64,000 nucleotides of DNA from Arthrobacter sp. Soc17.1.1.1. GTDB lineage: Bacteria > Actinomycetota > Actinomycetes > Actinomycetales > Micrococcaceae. The position numbers and the translations under genes are program-made. This document shows, in pieces, positions 17,541 to 26,138 of the stretch. The stretch is taken from the NCBI RefSeq assembly GCF_036867195.1, contig NZ_JBAJII010000001.1, positions 1,488,001 to 1,552,000 on the forward strand. The letters are read 5' to 3'. Positions within the stretch are counted from its first letter, which is position 1. Every line of letters starts with the position of its first letter. The notes under the pieces were generated by a model. That model was not told where the DNA came from and searched no databases. It saw nothing but the letters and a program-made list of their open reading frames with translations.

Positions 17541-17594
17541 CGGTCCCGCCTTCCGGCGGATCCGAGGGGAATAGCTCAGGCGGCGGGACCGTTC
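17541..17594 (+). promoter_or_regulatory. Alternative hairpins in the sigA leader
   Basis: CGGTCCCGCC (17541-17550) pairs perfectly with GGCGGGACCG (17582-17591), and the stem extends through three more pairs including one G-U. The same 5' arm can pair instead with the adjacent GGCGGATCC (17555-17563), forming a short hairpin. The two pairings exclude each other. Whether this matters for expression is unknown. Confidence 0.4.
17568..17593 (+). promoter_or_regulatory. SigR/SigH-type promoter upstream of sigA
   Basis: GGGGAAT (ending at 17572), an 18-nt spacer and GTT (17591-17593) match the oxidative-stress ECF sigma consensus GGAAT-N18-GTT. In Streptomyces the equivalent gene hrdB has a SigR-dependent second promoter, so the position is meaningful. 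The predicted leader is about 110 nt. Confidence 0.6.
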
Positions 17595-17706
17595 CACTAG
17601 GGACCTGGCCCCGCCGGACATTTCTGATAACCAGCGCGGACTTGACAGGGTCATAGTGGTGTTGTCCCTCTGATTGCACCACACACCGCCGTATGAAAGG
17701 TTTTCT

Positions 17707-18918
<1,212 letters not shown>

Positions 18919-18966
18919 TCCGCCCGGACTGATCCGCGACGCGGACCGCTCCGCGACACGACGCGT

Positions 18967-19002
18967 CAGGCAGGGCCCCTCCTTCGGGAGGGGCCCTGCC
19001 TG
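18967..19002 (+). terminator. sigA terminator with UUCG tetraloop
   Basis: A perfect 16-bp stem, CAGGCAGGGCCCCTCC, is closed by a C(UUCG)G tetraloop and lies 48 nt after the sigA stop. Confidence 0.9.
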
Positions 19003-19054
19003 CGTCTGGAGCGCGGGTCGGCGGCCATGCCGTGTCGGAGCCAGGCCCTGGACG

Positions 19055-19089
19055 CGGAAAGGCCCCCTCCGGCGGAGGGGGCCTTTCCG
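19055..19089. terminator. Hairpin terminator downstream of the DUF7455 gene
   Basis: A 16-bp perfect stem, CGGAAAGGCCCCCTCC, with loop GGC lies 53 nt past the stop of the minus-strand gene. With the previous hairpin it insulates two convergent units. Confidence 0.85.
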
Positions 19090-19142
19090 TGAGTCTCAGC
19101 GCCTGTTCACGAGGCGCCTGGAGTAGGGGGTTGCGTGCTGGA

Positions 19143-19364
19143 TCAGTCGGCGACGACGGCGGGCTTCTCGTGAAGCCGCTGCGTCTCGTCCTGCCACTCC
19201 GAGGTGAGGGGCTTCAGGTTCGCTTCGACGGCGCGCGCATGGTGGCCGCAGAACAGAAGCTCTCCACCGGATGACTGAAGGACGGCCCGCACGTAGGCCT
19301 GGGCGCCGCACCGGTCGCAGCGGTCCAGGGCAGTCAATTCGCGAGTTGCTACTGCAGTGGTCAT
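19143..19364 (-). CDS. DUF7455 small zinc-ribbon-like protein
   Basis: This 73-residue protein has a CDRCGAQAY motif near its N terminus and a CGHHAR motif 20-odd residues later. Together the two Cys pairs and His residues form a likely zinc site. It matches the short DUF7455 family, conserved in actinobacteria near sigA and the type II topoisomerase gene; its function is unknown. The ATG has the strong ribosome-binding site AGGAGGAGACCCC. It is transcribed divergently from parE. Confidence 0.85.
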   Translation of the reverse strand: MTTAVATRELTALDRCDRCGAQAYVRAVLQSSGGELLFCGHHARAVEANLKPLTSEWQDETQRLHEKPAVVAD

Positions 19365-19392
19365 GGGGTCTCCTCCTGTGGATCGTGTACTC

Positions 19393-19398
19393 ATATAA
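19393..19398 (-). promoter_or_regulatory. Candidate -10 box for the DUF7455 gene
   Basis: The minus strand reads TTATAT within TGGTTATATGAG, an AT-rich patch unusual for this genome, 29 nt before the ATG. Confidence 0.4.
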
Positions 19399-19530
19399 CC
19401 ACTATTCGTCGGCGGCCCTTCCCAGGCTGGGTCTCCTTTCGCTCCGGGCGTACCAGGGGGTATGGGGTTTCCGGGACGTCCGCCGCGGACATCGGAGCCG
19501 CGCCTGGCCGATGCTGTCGGTACCCGGCAA

Positions 19531-19536
19531 TAGACT
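19531..19536 (+). promoter_or_regulatory. Candidate -10 box for parE
   Basis: TAGACT fits TANNNT and would give a ~74-nt leader before the GTG at 19617. No good -35 box is present. Confidence 0.35.
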
Positions 19537-19616
19537 GGAGGTCCCCTTCCCTTTCGAACACACCGCCCGGCGCCCGCCCTGGTGCGTGCCTGTTCCGCCC
19601 AGGAGATCGCATCACC

Positions 19617-21725
19617 GTGACACCCCCCACCTCGGACTACACCGCCCGGCACCTCTCGGTCCTCGAAGGCCTCGAAGCGGTGCGCAAGCGTCCCGGCATG
19701 TACATCGGTTCCACCGACTCGCGCGGCCTCATGCACTGCCTCTGGGAGATCATCGACAACTCGGTGGATGAGGCGCTGGCCGGGTACGGGCAGAGCATCA
19801 CCGTCATCCTGCACGCGGACGGCTCCGTGGAGATCCACGACGACGGCCGGGGGATCCCCGTGGACATCGAACCCAAGACGGGCCTCACGGGTGTAGAGGT
19901 GGTGTTCACGAAACTGCATGCCGGCGGCAAGTTCGGCGGCGGCTCCTACACCGCCTCGGGCGGCCTGCACGGCGTCGGGGCGAGTGTCGTCAACGCCCTG
20001 TCCTCCCGGCTGGACGTGTTCGTCGACCGCGGCAGCAAGACCTACGCCATGTCGTTCCGCCGGGGCGAGCCGGGCGTGTTCAAGGACGGTACGACGCCGT
20101 CGCCCGCCTCCTCGTTCGAGCCCTTCCTCGACGGCTCCCGCCTCGAGATCGTGGGCAGGGCCAAGCGTGGCGTCACGGGGACCCGCATCAGGTACTGGGC
20201 CGACCGCCAGATCTTCACGCCCGACGCGAGCTTCTCGTACGAGGAACTGCAGACCCGCGCACGGCAGACGTCGTTCCTCGTCCCGGGCCTGCGCATCACG
20301 CTGCGGGACGAGCGGCGGCTCCCGGGCACCCCGGGGGAGTCCGGGCCCGTGGAGGAGGTCTTCCAGCACGACGGCGGCATCTCCGAGTACGCCGAGTTCC
20401 TGGCCCTCGATACCGCCGTCACGGATGTCTGGCGGTTCCAGGGGTCGGGCCGCTTCAAGGAGTCGGTACCCGTCCTCGACGAGCGCGGCCACAGCCGCAT
20501 GGCCGAGGTGGAGCGGGACTGCGACGTCGACATCGCGCTGCGCTGGGGCATCGGCTACGAGACGACGGTCCGCAGCTACGTGAACATCATCGCCACACCC
20601 AAGGGCGGGACGCACCAGACCGGCTTCGAGCAGGCCCTGCTGAAGACCTTCCGCAAGGTCATCGAAGCGAACGCCCGCAAGCTGAAGGCGGGCAGCGACA
20701 AGATCGAGAAGGACGACGTCTTCGCCGGCCTGACGGCCGTCCTCACGGTGCGCCTGGCCGAGCCGCAGTTCGAGGGGCAGACCAAGGAGGTCCTCGGCAC
20801 GTCCGCGGTGAAGGCCATCGTGGCGAAGGTCGTGGAGAAGGAGCTGCAGGCGCGCCTGTCCTCCTCGGCGCGCAACGACAAGGCCCAGTCGGCCCTGCTG
20901 CTCGAGAAGGTCGTCGCTGAGATGAAGTCGCGGATCTCGGCAAGGGTGCACAAGGAGACGCAGCGGCGCAAGAACGCCCTCGAGACCTCCACCATGCCGG
21001 CCAAGCTCGCGGACTGCCGTATCGACGATCCCGAGCGCTCCGAACTGTTCATCGTCGAGGGTGACAGCGCGCTCGGCACCGCGAAGAACGCGCGGTCCTC
21101 GGATTACCAGGCGCTCCTGCCGATCCGCGGGAAGATCCTGAACGTGCAGAAGGCCTCCGTGGGCGACATGCTGTCCAACGCGGAGTGCGCCGCCCTCATC
21201 CAGGTCATCGGGGCAGGCTCCGGGCGGAGCTTCCAGCTCGACGCGCGGCGGTACGGGAAGGTCATCCTGATGACCGACGCCGACGTCGACGGCGCCCACA
21301 TCCGCACGCTGCTCCTCACCCTGTTCTTCCGGTACATGCGCCCGCTCGTCGAGGCCGGCCGGGTCTATGCCGCCGTTCCGCCCCTGCACCGCGTCGAGGT
21401 GGTCAACGGCGGCGCGAAGGCCAACGAGATGATATACACGTACTCGGAGGCGGAACTCACGCGCCTGCTGGCCGCGCTCGAGAAGCAGGGCAAGCGGTAC
21501 AAGTCCCCCATCCAGCGCTACAAGGGCCTCGGCGAGATGGACGCGGACCAGCTGGCCGAGACCACGATGGACCCCCGGCACAGGACCCTGCGGCGCGTGC
21601 GCATCCAGGAGGCCGAGTCCGCCGAGCGGGTCTTCAATCTCCTGATGGGCAGCGACGTGGCACCGCGCAAGGACTTCATCATCGCCGGGGCGGCGTCCCT
21701 GGACCGGGACCGCATCGACGCCTGA
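19617..21725 (+). CDS. parE: DNA topoisomerase IV subunit B
   Basis: This 702-residue ATPase subunit of a type IIA topoisomerase is likely the decatenase. The GHKL ATP-binding region has EIIDNSVDEALAG, DDGRGIPVD and GGLHGVGASVVNALS. The TOPRIM domain has EGDSALGTAK (around residue 481) and the metal motif DADVDGAHIRTLL (around residue 553). The C terminus has YKGLGEMDADQLAETTMDP. The GTG start follows AGGAG by 11 nt. The catalytic partner parC lies at 31014-33689. GyrB and ParE are hard to separate by eye. The location by sigA, away from dnaA/recF, favours ParE. Confidence 0.9.
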   Translation: MTPPTSDYTARHLSVLEGLEAVRKRPGMYIGSTDSRGLMHCLWEIIDNSVDEALAGYGQSITVILHADGSVEIHDDGRGIPVDIEPKTGLTGVEVVFTKLHAGGKFGGGSYTASGGLHGVGASVVNALSSRLDVFVDRGSKTYAMSFRRGEPGVFKDGTTPSPASSFEPFLDGSRLEIVGRAKRGVTGTRIRYWADRQIFTPDASFSYEELQTRARQTSFLVPGLRITLRDERRLPGTPGESGPVEEVFQHDGGISEYAEFLALDTAVTDVWRFQGSGRFKESVPVLDERGHSRMAEVERDCDVDIALRWGIGYETTVRSYVNIIATPKGGTHQTGFEQALLKTFRKVIEANARKLKAGSDKIEKDDVFAGLTAVLTVRLAEPQFEGQTKEVLGTSAVKAIVAKVVEKELQARLSSSARNDKAQSALLLEKVVAEMKSRISARVHKETQRRKNALETSTMPAKLADCRIDDPERSELFIVEGDSALGTAKNARSSDYQALLPIRGKILNVQKASVGDMLSNAECAALIQVIGAGSGRSFQLDARRYGKVILMTDADVDGAHIRTLLLTLFFRYMRPLVEAGRVYAAVPPLHRVEVVNGGAKANEMIYTYSEAELTRLLAALEKQGKRYKSPIQRYKGLGEMDADQLAETTMDPRHRTLRRVRIQEAESAERVFNLLMGSDVAPRKDFIIAGAASLDRDRIDA

Positions 21726-21761
21726 CGGGCCGGCTGCGCCGCGCATCCGGCCCTGGCCCGC

Positions 21762-21827
21762 TGCGCCCGGTTCCCGGGAGTCCGGGTCCGCGAGTCCGGG
21801 CCCCTGGGTGCGCCCGGTTGCCGGGAG
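21762..21827 (+). repeat. 19-bp direct repeat in a convergent gap
   Basis: TGCGCCCGGTTCCCGGGAG at 21762-21780 recurs at 21809-21827 with one mismatch. The 114-bp gap between parE and the M56 gene also contains several CCGGG-rich dyads, which may act as a weak terminator. Confidence 0.5.
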
Positions 21828-21839
21828 GCCCGGACCTCG

Positions 21840-22868
21840 TTAGCCGAGCAGCTCGGGCGCCACGAGCAGCGCCGGCGGCACCACCAGGAGCATGCCCGCG
21901 GTGGACAGGGCCAGGCCCTGCTGGAAGCGGCTGAGCGGCGGCAGGGGAGTGAGCAGGCGGCGTAGCCGGTGCGCCGTGGACCGTGCGTCCCCGGTCCCAC
22001 CCGTCACGTCGGCCGCGCCGGTCGTCCCGGGCGGGCCCTGATCGGTTCGGGACCCGGCACCGGGACCGGTGAGGGGGTCGGCGAGCGGATCGTCGAGCTC
22101 GTCCCGTGAGGGCGGCAGCGCCCCGGAGCCGACGATCGCGATGGCCCGCACGAGCGTGGGCTCGTCCACGTGGCGCAGCGCCTCGTCGTCGGCCAGCATC
22201 TCGATCAGTTCGCTCACGGCGCGCTGCGCGAGCTGCGAGGTGGGGAGCCACGGCAGGGCCGCACGCCAGGCGGCGAAGGCCCACAGCAGCAGGTGGTGGC
22301 GCTGGTGCAGGTGCGCGTTCTCGTGGGTCAGGACCGCGTCGAGTTCGGCGCGGCTGAGGAGGTCCATGAGGCCGTCCGACATCACCGTCACGGAGCGGGC
22401 GCCGCCCGGGAGGCAGTAGGCCACGGGCGCGGGATGGCTGATCACGAGCGTGGCGGGCTGGTCGGCGGCAGGGGAGCTCAGCAGGTTGAGCATGTCCCGG
22501 TGGCGCCGGCGCTGCCGGCGGATGCGGACGAAGGTCAGCGCCAGGGTGAAGAGGAGGTGTGCGAACAGCAGGGTCGCGGCACTGATCGCGAAGACGTGGA
22601 TCACGCCGAGCGTCGCCGCGGAGTCGTCATCGACCAGGATGCGGAAGAACCCGACCGACGCCGAGACGAGGTTGTCGCCGAGCGGCTCGAGACCCCAGAC
22701 GAGCATCGCGCCGATCATGGACAGCCCTCCGGCGAGGGCGATCGACTGCCAGAGCACCATGGCCGTGAAGGGTGCGCGGGCGGGCCAGGAGGCCCGGGAG
22801 AGCGCGATCGGAGCGGGCCACGCGAGGATGATCGCGAGAGCCGCGAGCAGGTAGGAGGCCCAGAACAC
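21840..22868 (-). CDS. M56 family membrane metallopeptidase (BlaR1-like, no sensor domain)
   Basis: This 342-residue integral membrane protein has four predicted membrane helices (two near the N terminus, one near residues 90-115, one at the C-terminal end). A cytosolic zinc-protease domain carries the HEXXH motif as HENAH, in VLTHENAHLHQRHH. The family cleaves BlaI-type repressors. At 342 residues it lacks the extracellular penicillin-binding domain of classical BlaR1, so its signal need not be a beta-lactam. It starts with GTG 7 nt after the blaI stop codon and is certainly co-transcribed with blaI. Divergent neighbours are the cytochrome bd genes. Confidence 0.88.
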   Translation of the reverse strand: MFWASYLLAALAIILAWPAPIALSRASWPARAPFTAMVLWQSIALAGGLSMIGAMLVWGLEPLGDNLVSASVGFFRILVDDDSAATLGVIHVFAISAATLLFAHLLFTLALTFVRIRRQRRRHRDMLNLLSSPAADQPATLVISHPAPVAYCLPGGARSVTVMSDGLMDLLSRAELDAVLTHENAHLHQRHHLLLWAFAAWRAALPWLPTSQLAQRAVSELIEMLADDEALRHVDEPTLVRAIAIVGSGALPPSRDELDDPLADPLTGPGAGSRTDQGPPGTTGAADVTGGTGDARSTAHRLRRLLTPLPPLSRFQQGLALSTAGMLLVVPPALLVAPELLG

Positions 22869-22875
22869 CGAAGGG

Positions 22876-23244
22876 TCAGCTGCCGCCGAGCAGCTTGCGG
22901 AGGGTCTCGGCCTCGGCCTCGGAGACGCTGCCGATGAAGCGTGCGAGGACGGCTTCGCGGTCCGGCGCCGTCACGAGCACCTCGTGCATGAGCTCCGCGG
23001 TGTGGTCCTCACGGCTCGTCACGGACCGGTACCGGTGCGGGCGGCTGTCGCGCTCCCGCTCCACGAGGCCCTTCTTCTCGAGCCGGGACAGCACCGTCAG
23101 GACCGTCGTGACGGCGAGTTCGCGTCCCACCTGCCCCGTCGGTGCCTCGGCGATCGCGTCCCTGAGTGCATTCGCGTGCATCGCCTCCGGTGTCGCCCAC
23201 AGCAGGTCCATCACCGTGCGTTCGAGGTCTCCGAGCGTTGCCAT
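22876..23244 (-). CDS. BlaI/MecI/CopY family transcriptional repressor
   Basis: This 122-residue winged-helix repressor has an N-terminal DNA-binding domain (LGDLERTVMDLLW... TVLTVLSRLEKKGLVERERD) and a C-terminal helical dimerisation region (LARFIGSVSEAEAETLRKLL). In this family the partner M56 protease inactivates the repressor. The ATG has the ribosome-binding site GAAGGAAGAAC. Three CTAC-N5-GTAG palindromes lie 107-181 nt upstream, between this gene and cydA. These are the obvious candidate operators, so the protein probably regulates itself and the oxidase operon. Confidence 0.92.
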   Translation of the reverse strand: MATLGDLERTVMDLLWATPEAMHANALRDAIAEAPTGQVGRELAVTTVLTVLSRLEKKGLVERERDSRPHRYRSVTSREDHTAELMHEVLVTAPDREAVLARFIGSVSEAEAETLRKLLGGS

Positions 23245-23350
23245 GTTCTTCCTTCGATCAGTGCAGGACCGGATCCCGCCTGGGCTCCGGTCCGCTCCCA
23301 GGAGGGAGCGATGAGGCGTGGTGCATCTAACCTACCGCGTCGGCCCGCAC

Positions 23351-23371
23351 ATTTCTACTCCACGTAGAAAT
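23351..23371. promoter_or_regulatory. BlaI-type operator 1
   Basis: A perfect palindrome with 8-bp arms, ATTTCTAC-TCCAC-GTAGAAAT. The CTAC/GTAG half-sites resemble those bound by the BlaI/MecI family, though the 5-nt centre is specific to this array. Confidence 0.75.
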
Positions 23372-23384
23372 ACGTGGACATTTG

Positions 23385-23401
23385 TTCTACGATATGTAGA
23401 A
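23385..23401. promoter_or_regulatory. BlaI-type operator 2
   Basis: TTCTAC-GATAT-GTAGAA has 6-bp arms and the same 5-nt centre. Its centre is 32 bp from operator 1 (about three helical turns). The internal TACGAT could be a -10 box for cydA, which would put the operator over the promoter. Confidence 0.75.
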
Positions 23402-23407
23402 GAACTT

Positions 23408-23426
23408 CTTCTACAGCTTGTAGAAG
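23408..23426. promoter_or_regulatory. BlaI-type operator 3
   Basis: CTTCTAC-AGCTT-GTAGAAG has 7-bp arms and a 5-nt centre. It lies 24 bp from operator 2 and 40 bp before the cydA start codon. Confidence 0.75.
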
Positions 23427-23465
23427 TTCCGCGTCGCCGGCGTACGGCACTGCCGAAAGGGTCCG

Positions 23466-25037
23466 ATGGAAGCCTTGGAGATTGCCCGCTGGCAATTCGG
23501 GATCACGACCGTCTACCACTTCCTCATGGTCCCGCTGACCATCGGGCTCGGTCTCCTGGTCGCGACGATGCAGACCATGTGGCACCGCACGGGCAAGGAG
23601 CACTACCTCAGGATGACGAAGTTCTGGGGGAAGCTCTTCCTCATCAACTTCATCATGGGCGTGGCCACCGGCCTCGTGCAGGAGTTCCAGTTCGGCATGG
23701 CGTGGAGCGAGTACAGCCGCTTCGTGGGGGACGTCTTCGGGGCGCCGCTGGCGATGGAGGCGCTCCTCGCCTTCTTCGTCGAATCGACCTTCCTCGGCCT
23801 CTGGATCTTCGGCTGGGACCGCCTGCCCCGGCTGGTCCACCTGCTGAGCCTCTGGGCCGCCGTCCTGGCCTCCGTCTTCTCCGCCTACTTCATCCTCGTG
23901 GCCAACTCCTGGATGCAGCACCCCGTGGGCGTCGAGATGGTCGACGGCAGGCCCGTGATGGTCGACGCGTGGGCCGTCTTCACCAACAACACCGCCCTCG
24001 TCGCCTTCCCGCACACGCTCTTCGGAGCCCTCGCGGTGGCCGGGGCCTTCCTGCTCGGGATCAGCTGGTACCACCTGTGGAAGCGGCGCCACGACGGGCT
24101 CGACACCCTCACCGCGGACGGCACCCTCACCGCCGGCGACGGCGGCGGTGCCCGCGACGCCGTCGACCACCGGGTGTGGCTGCGCTCCGCGCGGGCGGGC
24201 GCCGTCGTCGCCATGATCGCGTTCGCCGGGACCGGTATCACCGGGGACCTGCAGGGCAAGCTCATGTTCGACCAGCAGCCCATGAAGATGGCCGCCGCGG
24301 AAGCCGCCTGCCATGACGGCACCGGCTTCTCGATCCTCTCCGTCGGCAACCTGGGGGCGCAGAGCTGCGATGACATCACGGCCGTCATCGAGGTGCCCGG
24401 CGTGCTCTCGTTCCTCGCCAACGGCGACTTCACCACCGAGGTCAAGGGCGTCAACACCCTCCTGCCCGAGTACCAGGAGAAGTACGGCACCACGCTGCCT
24501 GACGATCCCATGTACGGCGAGCGCGCGGGCACCGAGATCGACTACCTGCCCGTCATGGAGGTCACCTACTGGGGCTTCCGCATCATGATCGGCTTCGGCG
24601 CGATCGCTGCCGCCGCCGCGGCGGCCGCCCTGTGGGTCCTCCGCAGGGGCACCGTGCCGCAGTCCCGCTGGCTCATGCGCCTCGCGGTGTTCGGCATCCT
24701 CGCCCCGTTCGGGGCCAACGCCGCCGGCTGGATCTTCACGGAGATGGGGCGGCAGCCGTTCGTCGTCGCGCCCAACCCCGATCTCTCGGGTATCGACAGC
24801 GTGTTCATGTTCACCGCCGCGGCCGTCTCACCGGGCGTCACCGTCGCCGAGCTGGTCGCCTCGCTCGTCGCCCTGACCACCGTGTACGCCGTCCTGCTCG
24901 TGGTCGAGGTGAGGCTGCTGTTCACCTACGTGCGCGGCGGTACCGCCTCCGCCATGCCCGAGCTGGCGCACTCCGACGACGCGCCGGGCGCCACCGGCGG
25001 GAAGGACGACGGCGATGTCCTCGCCTTCGCCTACTGA
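23466..25037 (+). CDS. cydA: Cytochrome bd oxidase subunit I
   Basis: This 523-residue membrane protein carries the haems of cytochrome bd, a high-affinity quinol oxidase. The haem-ligand histidine near the N terminus is H18 (ARWQFGITTVYH). Conserved stretches include FFVESTFLGLWIFGW, SWMQHPVGVEM and FPHTLFGALAVAG. About nine membrane helices are present and the quinol-binding loop looks like the short type. The ATG follows GAAAGGG. It heads a cydA-cydB-cydDC operon divergent from the BlaI/M56 pair. Confidence 0.96.
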   Translation: MEALEIARWQFGITTVYHFLMVPLTIGLGLLVATMQTMWHRTGKEHYLRMTKFWGKLFLINFIMGVATGLVQEFQFGMAWSEYSRFVGDVFGAPLAMEALLAFFVESTFLGLWIFGWDRLPRLVHLLSLWAAVLASVFSAYFILVANSWMQHPVGVEMVDGRPVMVDAWAVFTNNTALVAFPHTLFGALAVAGAFLLGISWYHLWKRRHDGLDTLTADGTLTAGDGGGARDAVDHRVWLRSARAGAVVAMIAFAGTGITGDLQGKLMFDQQPMKMAAAEAACHDGTGFSILSVGNLGAQSCDDITAVIEVPGVLSFLANGDFTTEVKGVNTLLPEYQEKYGTTLPDDPMYGERAGTEIDYLPVMEVTYWGFRIMIGFGAIAAAAAAAALWVLRRGTVPQSRWLMRLAVFGILAPFGANAAGWIFTEMGRQPFVVAPNPDLSGIDSVFMFTAAAVSPGVTVAELVASLVALTTVYAVLLVVEVRLLFTYVRGGTASAMPELAHSDDAPGATGGKDDGDVLAFAY

Positions 25038-25115
25038 CCCGTCCGCCGGAGTGCTCCGGCCCCCGATGTGCTGTTCCCCCCGCTGCCGACCACGCCCGAC
25101 CGGAAGGACCCCCCG

Positions 25116-26138
25116 ATGACCGAGGCACTGCCCACCCTCTGGTTCGTCCTGATCGCCGTGCTCTGGTCCGGCTACCTGTTCCTCGAGGGATTCGACCTCG
25201 GGGTCGGCATGCTCATGAAGCTCATGGCCCGCAACGACACGCAGCGGCGCGTGCTGCTCAACACGGTCGGCCCCGTCTGGGACGGCAACGAGGTGTGGCT
25301 GATCACCGCCGTCGGGGCGACGTTCGCCGCCTTCCCGTCCTGGTACGCCTCGCTGCTGTCGGCGCTCTACCTGCCCTTCCTCTGCGTGCTGCTCGGCCTG
25401 ATCTTCCGGGCCGTGGCCTTCGAGTGGCGCGGCAAGCGGGACAGCGACGCGTGGCGCGGCCGCTGGGACTGGGCGATCGCCGTCGGCTCCTTCACCGCCG
25501 CGGCCGGGATCGGCGCCGCCCTGGCGCTGACGACGACGGGCCTGCCGCTCGACGCGAACGGCAACCGGGTGGGCGGCGCCTTCGCCTGGGCCACCGCACC
25601 GGCCCTCCTCGGGGCCGCCGCCGTCGTCCTGTTCTGCCTCGTCCATGCGGCCGCGTTCGTCGCGCTCAAGACCGAGGGCGGCGTGCGGGGCCAGGCCGAA
25701 CGCCTGTTCCGCCGGCTCCTGCCCGTCGCGCTGCTCCCGTTCCTGGGCTGGGCCCTGATCGTCCAGCTGGACACGGGGTCGGTGATCACCTGGCTGGCCG
25801 TGGTGCTCGCCGTCGCGGCCGTCCTCGCCGCCCACCGCTGCTCGATCGTCGGACGCGACGGGCGGGCCTTCGCGGCGCTGGGCGTCGGGATGCTCGCACT
25901 CGTCGGATCGATCTTCGGTGCCGTGTTCCCGGTCGTGCTGCCCTCGACCCTGGATGCGGCGTTCGACCTGACGGTGCAGAACGCCTCGTCATCGCCCTAC
26001 ACGCTCGGGCTGATGAGCATCGTGGCCTGCTTCGGGCTGCCGCTCGTCCTCGCCTACCAGGCCTGGACGTACTGGGTCTTCCGCCGGCGCGTGTCGGAGG
26101 AGAGCATCCCCGCGGCGCATGCCGTGGCGGCGCTGTGA
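25116..26138 (+). CDS. cydB: Cytochrome bd oxidase subunit II
   Basis: This 340-residue membrane protein has eight to nine hydrophobic helices. The N-terminal motif GYLFLEGFDLGVGML and the region GPVWDGNEVWLIT are diagnostic of CydB. The ATG at 25116 follows GGAAGGA. It lies 78 nt after cydA. Its stop codon overlaps the GTG of cydDC by 4 nt, indicating translational coupling. Confidence 0.95.
   Translation: MTEALPTLWFVLIAVLWSGYLFLEGFDLGVGMLMKLMARNDTQRRVLLNTVGPVWDGNEVWLITAVGATFAAFPSWYASLLSALYLPFLCVLLGLIFRAVAFEWRGKRDSDAWRGRWDWAIAVGSFTAAAGIGAALALTTTGLPLDANGNRVGGAFAWATAPALLGAAAVVLFCLVHAAAFVALKTEGGVRGQAERLFRRLLPVALLPFLGWALIVQLDTGSVITWLAVVLAVAAVLAAHRCSIVGRDGRAFAALGVGMLALVGSIFGAVFPVVLPSTLDAAFDLTVQNASSSPYTLGLMSIVACFGLPLVLAYQAWTYWVFRRRVSEESIPAAHAVAAL

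Noticed and set aside
17641..17670. Housekeeping promoter TTGACA before sigA
   Set aside because: TTGACA at 17642-17647 is perfect, but no TANNNT lies 16-19 nt downstream, so it was not called as a promoter.
19617..21725. Gyrase subunit B instead of ParE
   Set aside because: Motifs do not separate the two. Location by sigA/DUF7455 and separation from dnaA-dnaN-recF favour topoisomerase IV. GyrB cannot be fully excluded without the rest of the genome.
23245..23465. Rex-type redox operator before cydA
   Set aside because: No TTGTGAA...TTCACAA dyad is present. The only dyads are the CTAC-N5-GTAG type.
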